The position numbers were made by a program, and so were the translations under genes. Below, piece after piece: positions 58,036 to 64,000 of a stretch of 64,000 nt of DNA (the first letter of the stretch is position 1; each line of letters begins with the position of its first letter). Source of the DNA: Ectocarpus siliculosus (taxonomy: Eukaryota > Sar > Phaeophyceae > Ectocarpales > Ectocarpaceae); the NCBI GenBank assembly GCA_000310025.1, contig FN649739.1, forward strand, positions 3,289,067 through 3,353,066. The letters are read 5' to 3'. The notes beneath the pieces were generated by a model. That model was given only the letters and a program-made list of their open reading frames with translations, did no database searches and was not told the DNA's origin.

Positions 58036-60200
58036 TCTCTGCGGGCCACGGCCTGCAGAAGCAAGCTTGAGAGGCGAAAGCCAGATGGATGGATGGGTGG
58101 GAATGCGTTTTTTTATATAATGTGTGCGAGAGTGTGTGTGGCAAAATATTTGGAGGTGTTTCCCATGTATCACCAACCAGGAAACAAGTGACATATGCAT
58201 ACCTTGCCTGTTTGTATGACTGACAGATTGTGTCTATTTCGGGCCTTTTCGTCTACATGTACTACATGCATACGGCCTGCGGCATCTATCCCATCCTCGT
58301 CGCCACTTGATGGCCAACGAATGAGTGCTCGAGATGAGTGCGCCTGTTATCGGATGGTTATTTTGTTGCCCGGCCCCGATGAACCGCGCGCTCTAGACTT
58401 AATTTGTGCGTTATTGCTTGTGGGAGGAAGTGACTCGACGGTGATTTTGGGGTACATCGGGCGAGCTCAAGTCGGTGCTGGAGGAGAGGAAACACCCACG
58501 TGGACGCGTGAAAGAGATGAGTGCTCCGTAGATGTAAGGAGGCTTTTCTCTCCCCAGACCTGTCTTCCTACCTGCCTGCGAAGAGATGTTTTTTTTTATA
58601 TATTCTTGTGTGTAGCTGCTGTTGTTGACGTACGCTAGACGAGGCTGGAAATTAGAAACTAGGGGGGCCCATGATCAGTATGAAGACGCAGCAGCAGCAG
58701 CAGCAGGAGCACCACAAAAGGTTGGTCAGGCAGCTACTTGGAAAACAATTTTGTTGTGTCGTATTGATGTGGTGCACGATCGATTGCGAGACAATCGCAA
58801 GCCAATTGCACCGACTGGCAAGGCAAATTTTGTAGCATTAACGTGTATACGCGGCTGGACGCATGCAGCGGCTGAGGATTTTTTTTTCTTTGTTGCGTTT
58901 CGGCTCACGTGCGCACGTGTGTGGGTGGTGTGATTTCGCCTATCGTTGTTGGGGTACAACGTGAAAGGAGAGGCGGGGGGTGTAGTATTTTTTTTTTTGC
59001 ACTAGTCTAGAGAGTACATGAATTTTGTCGCACGGTCAGAGTGGGGGGCATTGTGGCTCAAATCATTGACACCACTTCCTGGGAGACGGATCTATTTACT
59101 ATAATAACAGTCCGGGTTTTCTCCCGGTAAAGAGCCCGCACCAAAAGTGCAGCAGGGTGCGCTATTCTAAGCTTACAAGTGTCTTGCGCCACATTTTACG
59201 CAATAGAAAATGTTTGACTTAGACTTGATGTGAGAGAATGAGTGGGGAAGGTGAAGAGCAGTGTGGCACCCAGCTAGAGGCCCCGCAATATCCAGATTGG
59301 ACGGGGGTTAAGAACTGCCGTGATTGGTCTGCAGCAAATGATGCGGTCGGGCTTTTTTGGTTGCCTGGAAAAGCGGGAACGGGCTCCATGTGCAGCTAAG
59401 ATTGAACGAAGGAATTGCGATGTTTGTGCCCCGGCGGAGACCGAATCGTGCACGAGTGGCCCGGAAGGACCAAATTGGTACAAGCATTTTCAGCGTGGCC
59501 AAGGGAGAATGAAGAAGAAATCGTCTAATAGGTGCGGCGGGAGGTAATATGCGTATCATAGGAACGGCCAGGATTGGGGATGTAGTCCTCTGTTACACCC
59601 TTGCAAGAATGGCACACTGTCCAAGCGGCACTCCCACGCCTCGCCCACTACCGGAAGTAGTTGTTGTTTAGCTCTCTCTCTCTCTCGATTGCTATGAAGT
59701 CCGTGAGCGAGCTTGTGAAACGTGTGTTGGATGATCACGCAAGTAAGTCAAGGGCAGGCCATATGTGAAAAGAACGAGGTAATATTAGTATACAAACCCA
59801 AACAAAGTTGTAGAGCAAAGGCTATATTGGAGATGATGCTCATTCATCTTTACAGCTTCCGCAACAAGTAGAGCTGGTCCATCGCTGCTTCTTCCAACAT
59901 TTTCCCAAGAGATCAAGCAAGTCAGCGTGTATGTATACGGACGTACGGACAGCAACCAGTTCCTTGCCGCCCACAGTTCTTTCCCGCGGCACACACAAAC
60001 GAGAAGACCACCACCCCGATCTTTACAGCAATGAAGATGCACGTGTCCTCCCCCCGGCTTCAACCCGACGTACTGTATCCCGCATCATCGACGGCAACCC
60101 AGCCGGCGGGGACACCGACGGGCGGCATGTGATGAGACAACACCGGGGGTCACTCCGTGGTGTCGATAGAAAGGTGCCGGGTGCCCACTAATTTCTCCTT
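58036..60200. other. Spacer between convergent genes
   Basis: No gene recognised. Bases ~59050-59150 contain TGGCTCAAATCATTGACACC followed by GTCCGGGTTTTCTCCCGG, a weak tRNA-like pattern that may be another SINE family. ORFs lack domains. Confidence 0.35.
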
Positions 60201-60500
60201 CGCCAGTGAATTGTCGAGTATAATAAGGGCAACTAGCGGGGGGGGGGGGGTTACGTCCGGGGGGGGGCCCCCTCCCCCCGTCAATGTCCGCCCCCCTGGG
60301 GGCCGGGGAAAACGGAAACTCCGGGGAAAACCGTTCCATCCCCCCCCGGCAATGTCCTTGGGGACAAAAAATACGGTTTTTGTTGGGGGTCCCTCCAAGA
60401 ATGTTCAGGCATGGGGAAGCAACTTTTTCAATTTGGGGGGGGGAAATTCGGGCAGGCCCTTGGGTAGCCCCCCCCCCCCCCCAACTTCAGCCACCGAAAA
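60201..60500. other. Probable low-quality sequence, G/C homopolymers
   Basis: Dense runs of 8-14 G or C with few other features, unlike the flanks and like the last 80 bases of the window. Most simply read as poor base calls at a join. Confidence 0.5.
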
Positions 60501-61195
60501 CACGAGAAAAATCCAATGATGACTCCTACATAAAACCCCAACGTTGCAGAATGACTAAACACCAGACGGGACCCCCAAAAACCGATCAAAAACCCGCCAA
60601 TTTTTGTCGAGGAGGATGCACCGTAAGCCGGCCGACAGCAGCAGCAGCACCGAGGAAAATGACAGCAACACCAGGGTACATTGTTTATTAAGAGGAGGCT
60701 GGACTTCTTCACACGCCAACCGCGAAGAAGCAAAATCTGGCATCTCTCAAACACGGAAACGACCTAACATATGCTATAAAAAAAAAAACACGCGACTGGG
60801 CGTAAAATCCGCTGTTGTTCGAACGCTCACGCTTCACACACGACACTTGTGAACCACACGTTGCACCGCTATCGCATTCACTTCGTCGATAGAAAAATAA
60901 TTCGCTTCAAGGGAAACGAAACTGGCTTACGTCTCGAGAGGCGTGGAACTGTAAACACCGCAGCAGCAACAGCAGTTGCATCTATAGTTCGCCCGAAATG
61001 GAATTGGCTGCTGTGAAAAAAGAAGAAAAAAAAAATCGTAGGGAAGCCGATCGCCTACATATCGGGCGAGAGCGGGAGCAACTGTTGGTATAAAATAAAA
61101 CTTGCATGGAATGGAAACCTTGGTTGGTTGTGTCCGGCAACGGCCACTGCTGTGTGCACTCCTTAGGTGATTACCTAGGCGCGGTTGTGTTACTA
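60501..61195. other. Spacer, nothing recognised
   Basis: No supported gene or repeat was found. Confidence 0.35.
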
Positions 61196-61344
61196 CTACC
61201 AATGACTGACATCGAGTAGTCCAGCACCAACGAGCTCGTGAGGGGGAACAAGAGACCCACCACCATCGCTGAGACGAGGAGTTCGTATTCTTTTACCTTC
61301 CTCCCTTTGGTACTTTACTATGGAAGCTTCTTGTCGAAGACCGA

Positions 61345-61450
61345 ATAAACCGGAGAAGTTTTTGTGAACGGAAGCATTCGGAGCATCTCCCAGATCTAAA
61401 CCGGAAAGTTTTCTGTGAACGGGAGAATTTGGAGCATCTCCCAGATCCAC
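61345..61450. repeat. Two-copy ~57-bp tandem repeat in 14-3-3 3' flank
   Basis: AAACCGGA-AAGTTT..GTGAACGG followed by GGAGCATCTCCCAGATC occurs twice in order, ~150 bp past the 14-3-3 stop codon. It is followed by an AGC/GGC microsatellite at ~61460-61495. Confidence 0.6.
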
Positions 61451-61598
61451 GTACCCCTTCGCAGCAGCAGCAGCAGCAGCGGCGGCGGCAGCAGCAACAA
61501 TATAAAAAATATTGAACCCGACTATTCAGGACCAAAAAGGAAGAATGATACTTCTACACGACATGCGACAGCAGCAGCAGTAAACTTAGGTGAGTCGA

Positions 61599-63902
61599 TC
61601 ACAACTTCTCCCCGGCGTCGGCAGCAGCGGCGGCCGCCTCATCCGTGGGCTTGCTGTCCGCGCCCTCCTCTTCCGCGGGGGCGTCTTCCGACGTCCAGAG
61701 GGTGAGGTTGTCCCGCAGCAGCTGCAACAACAAAAACGCCACGTACACACACGCAGGCACACAAGGAAGACACGGGAGCAACAACCTTGAGAGATCCAGA
61801 GGAGAAAAAACAAGTTGTCCCGCAGCAGCTGCAACAACAAAAACGCCACGTACACACACGCAGCCACACATGAAAGATTAAGATTGTGCGGGAGCAACAA
61901 CCTTGAGAGACCCGGAGGAGAACAAAACAAGTTGTCCCGCAGCAGCTGCAACAACAAAAACGACACGTACACACACGCAGCCACACATGAAAGATTAAGA
62001 TTGTACGGGAGCAACAACCTTGAGAGACCCGGAGGAGAACAAAACAAGTTGTCCCGCAGCAGCTGCAACAACAAAAACGACACGTACACACACGCAGCCA
62101 CACATGGAAGATTAAGATTGTACGGGAGCAACAACCTTGAGAGACCCGGAAGAGAACAAATAAGTTGTCCCGCAGCAGCTGCAACAACTAAAACACGTAC
62201 GTAAGCACACACGCACGCACACAAAAAAATGCGAGAGCAACAACCTTGAGATGAAGAGGAGAAAAAACAGGTGGAAAAAAAAAACATGACGCACGCAAAC
62301 ACACCGTATACGGGGGCAACAACCTTGAGGCCAAGAGGAGAAGGAACCCCAATCGTAGAGATAGACAGATAAGCGGCAAAAAATAAAGCAAAATCATAGG
62401 GGAGATAGTCTAGAATGAACGGAGAAATACCAAATTACGATCGACGGGCATGGCAACTGCTACACGCATCCATGCATGCCTTCATCATTGTAGCGGTCTG
62501 ATATTGTACGATTCAACAATAAAATAAGCGACGGTTTCATTAATCGTTCGACCCTCCCTCGTTGGTAGGTTGATCATTTCTATTTTTCAACAACAAACCA
62601 ATGTCCAAACCATGGAGCCTCCGAGGGGGGTCCGTGGATGAGACCATTAGACCACGTTGCCTGCAAGAGATGCTTGGAGAGAGACCCAACCCATTCGCGA
62701 AGAGCCTTCCCAACCTGCCGTACCAGGAAGCCTCACTCATTTCATGTCGAAAATTTACATCGACAACTATCCCGCATGATGAGATTGTGGTTGTTGTTGT
62801 TGTTGTCGTCTTCATATTAAAAACCGTTCCGTTCTCTCTGCCCAGTGCCTTCTTCTGTCCGTACTATAATAGTCCGACGTGGTGGCCCTCCTGTATCACA
62901 TGCTTATGCATACCATACCATACGCTACTACACCTGCATGATCAGGGTCGAATCTTTGTACGACTCCTCCGAAAGCGTGTCCAGCTCCGCGATGGCGTCA
63001 TCGAACGCCTGCATTGCGGGCAAGCACCATCAAACAACGTTTTCGCCAGCGTACATATGTCTTCCACACATAAAAAGTATTAAAAAAGACACAAACAAAT
63101 TTATTCATCTCACCAGCCGTCGTCGTAGCACAAATACAGTAAACCCTACCTGAGTGGCGGCTTAGGAAAAATACGCCCTGTCTGTGCTGAATCGTTTGAG
63201 ACATAGCAGCTGTATGGCGTTGTGAGCTTTTTGTCGACATCCTACCGGCACTAAAATCTCTTCAACAAAAGACGTTTTCGATCTCCAGGACTTTAGCGAA
63301 CAACTAAATCAGCAGCAGCCCACCAACCGCTAACATTCGGGGAACGCGCGATTTTCATTGCACGTGCATCGTAGAGACCCTGATGCTGACACCAGTTGTT
63401 GACATGATGGGATGCCAGTTAAACTCTGTCCCCGTTTGTACAACATTTGCATGGCTACGCACGCCAATCCGGAGAGTTGAAGCTGATTTCCTGTGCGCAA
63501 TGTCTCACAAAAGATAATGCACACCTCGAAAAAGCAAATACTACTACGAAGAATATGGCATGTATGGAACCACCTATGCATATACCTCCTTCTTTGCGAG
63601 GCTGCAGGCTCGCTCGAAAAAACAATTACTATTACTAAGTATATGGCTGTAGGAACAACCTCTACCTTCTTCGCGAGGCTGCAGGCACGCTCGGGCGAGT
63701 TGAGGATCTCGAAGTAAAAGACGGAGAAATTGAGGGCAAGCCCGAGGCGGATAGGGTGCGTCGGGGCCATGTCCTGGTTGGTCAGGGTGGTCGCGCTCTG
63801 GTAGGCCTGTAGGGCCTTCTCCGCCGAGCCCTCCCTGGCCTCCCCCTGCTGGAACTCCGTGAGATATCGGTGGTAGTCTCCCTGCATCTTGTAGTAGAAC
63901 AC
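61599..63902 (-). CDS. 14-3-3 protein, C-terminal part (partial)
   Basis: Three phase-0 exons (63902-63666, 63008-62934, 61721-61599) give the last 144 residues of a 14-3-3 phosphopeptide-binding adaptor. Family members are ~245-260 aa, so about 110 N-terminal residues lie beyond the window edge. Helix signatures are clear: [14 protein letters not shown] (keeps the Arg-Tyr of the phosphate-binding pocket), [36 protein letters not shown] and [11 protein letters not shown]. The variable tail is Ala/Glu/Asp-rich and ends GEKL. 14-3-3 dimers bind pSer/pThr motifs of many cytosolic partners. Both introns contain copied exon edges: a duplicate of the first exon's 3' end at ~63590-63620, and four extra copies of the last acceptor at 61814-62185. 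No gene symbol can be assigned within this large family. Confidence 0.95.
61707..62335 (-). repeat. 117-bp minisatellite carrying five 14-3-3 acceptors
   Basis: GTTGTCCCGCAGCAGCTGC occurs at 61707 (true exon), 61814, 61931, 62048 and 62164, spaced 107, 117, 117 and 116. On the minus strand each copy reads TTGTTGCAG followed by the codons LLRDN of the last exon. Two further degenerate units extend to ~62335. Confidence 0.85.
63588..63622 (-). pseudogene. Duplicated 3' end of a 14-3-3 exon in the intron
   Basis: On the minus strand CGAGCGAGCCTGCAGCCTCG followed by CAAAGAAG copies the end of the exon at 63902-63666 (residues ERACSLAKK). The base after it is G, but the second is A (GAGGTA), so the donor is broken. 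Confidence 0.7.
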
Positions 63903-64000
63903 CTATGGTAATAAGCACGTGTGAATGGGGGGGGGGGGGGGGGCCCCCCTTTTAGGGGGGGGGGGCGGGGGAAAAGATCCCCGGGAGTTAAAATACCCGG
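63903..64000. other. Right edge: 14-3-3 intron into poor sequence
   Basis: After ~30 bases of intron the sequence becomes G and C homopolymers with little else, probably a contig end of low quality. Confidence 0.5.

Noticed and set aside
58195-58638. 147-codon ORF at 58.2 kb
   Set aside because: No domain, mixed composition, and no splice or homologue support.
59308-59559. Overlapping ORFs near 59.4 kb on both strands
   Set aside because: Short, no recognisable protein family; may be repeat-derived, but this could not be shown.
61707-62185. CRISPR-like regular repeats
   Set aside because: The 117-bp units are nearly identical throughout, with no unique spacers, in a eukaryotic intron.
61586-62302. 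238- and 182-codon minus-strand ORFs with repeated LLRDNL or Cys-rich peptides
   Set aside because: They are produced by the 117-bp minisatellite in a 14-3-3 intron. I treat them as possible read-through from decoy acceptors, not as a gene.

Overview
This is a eukaryotic nuclear window. The genes are split into short exons by long introns with GT..AG ends. Introns and spacers are full of microsatellites, homopolymer G/C runs and small non-autonomous repeats, and there are no operons. Coding exons are GC-rich. Gene style and content (LNR/Pmp-repeat surface protein, MORN protein, DNAJC11, 14-3-3) suggest a stramenopile, most likely a brown alga of the Ectocarpus type. That assignment is inference, not proven here. 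All exon models were built by eye from translation, family resemblance, splice signals and phase bookkeeping.

Layout. 1-6.9 kb: no gene, a patchwork of repeats (AAGATTT-motif element, ~0.9 kb foldback, ~230-bp tandem array, SINE-like composite, TACCGCC-rich block). 6964-14514 (+): six-exon gene for a 1,629-aa secreted/membrane protein with signal peptide, LNR cysteine modules, a long Pmp-type beta-helix, a cysteine-rich segment and a multi-pass membrane domain. 14.5-19.3 kb: an 838-bp TA-flanked element and one orphan ORF. 19311-20336 (+): acidic, coiled-coil ORF of unknown function. 20.3-24.2 kb: no gene seen. 24190-41047 (-): a 15-exon MORN-repeat gene (1,506 aa) in which nearly every repeat is its own phase-0 exon and a 1,012-codon Ser/Arg/Glu/Gly-rich exon sits between two MORN runs. 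41788-57626 (+): a complete 15-exon DNAJC11 orthologue (576 aa), head to head with the MORN gene across ~740 bp. 57.6-61.6 kb: a minisatellite, then non-coding or poor-quality sequence. 61599-63902 (-): the C-terminal three exons of a 14-3-3 protein whose N-terminal exons lie beyond the right edge.

The genes are unrelated housekeeping or surface functions, not a pathway. The most unusual theme is minisatellites that span gene boundaries. The last 14-3-3 acceptor is present five times at ~117-bp spacing, a 14-3-3 exon end is copied inside the next intron, the donor of the giant MORN exon lies in a three-unit repeat, and the DNAJC11 stop codon sits at the edge of a minisatellite. Together with one-repeat-per-exon MORN architecture, the window looks like a place where exons and splice sites are being copied. 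There is a 415-base N gap (47451-47865) in a DNAJC11 intron.
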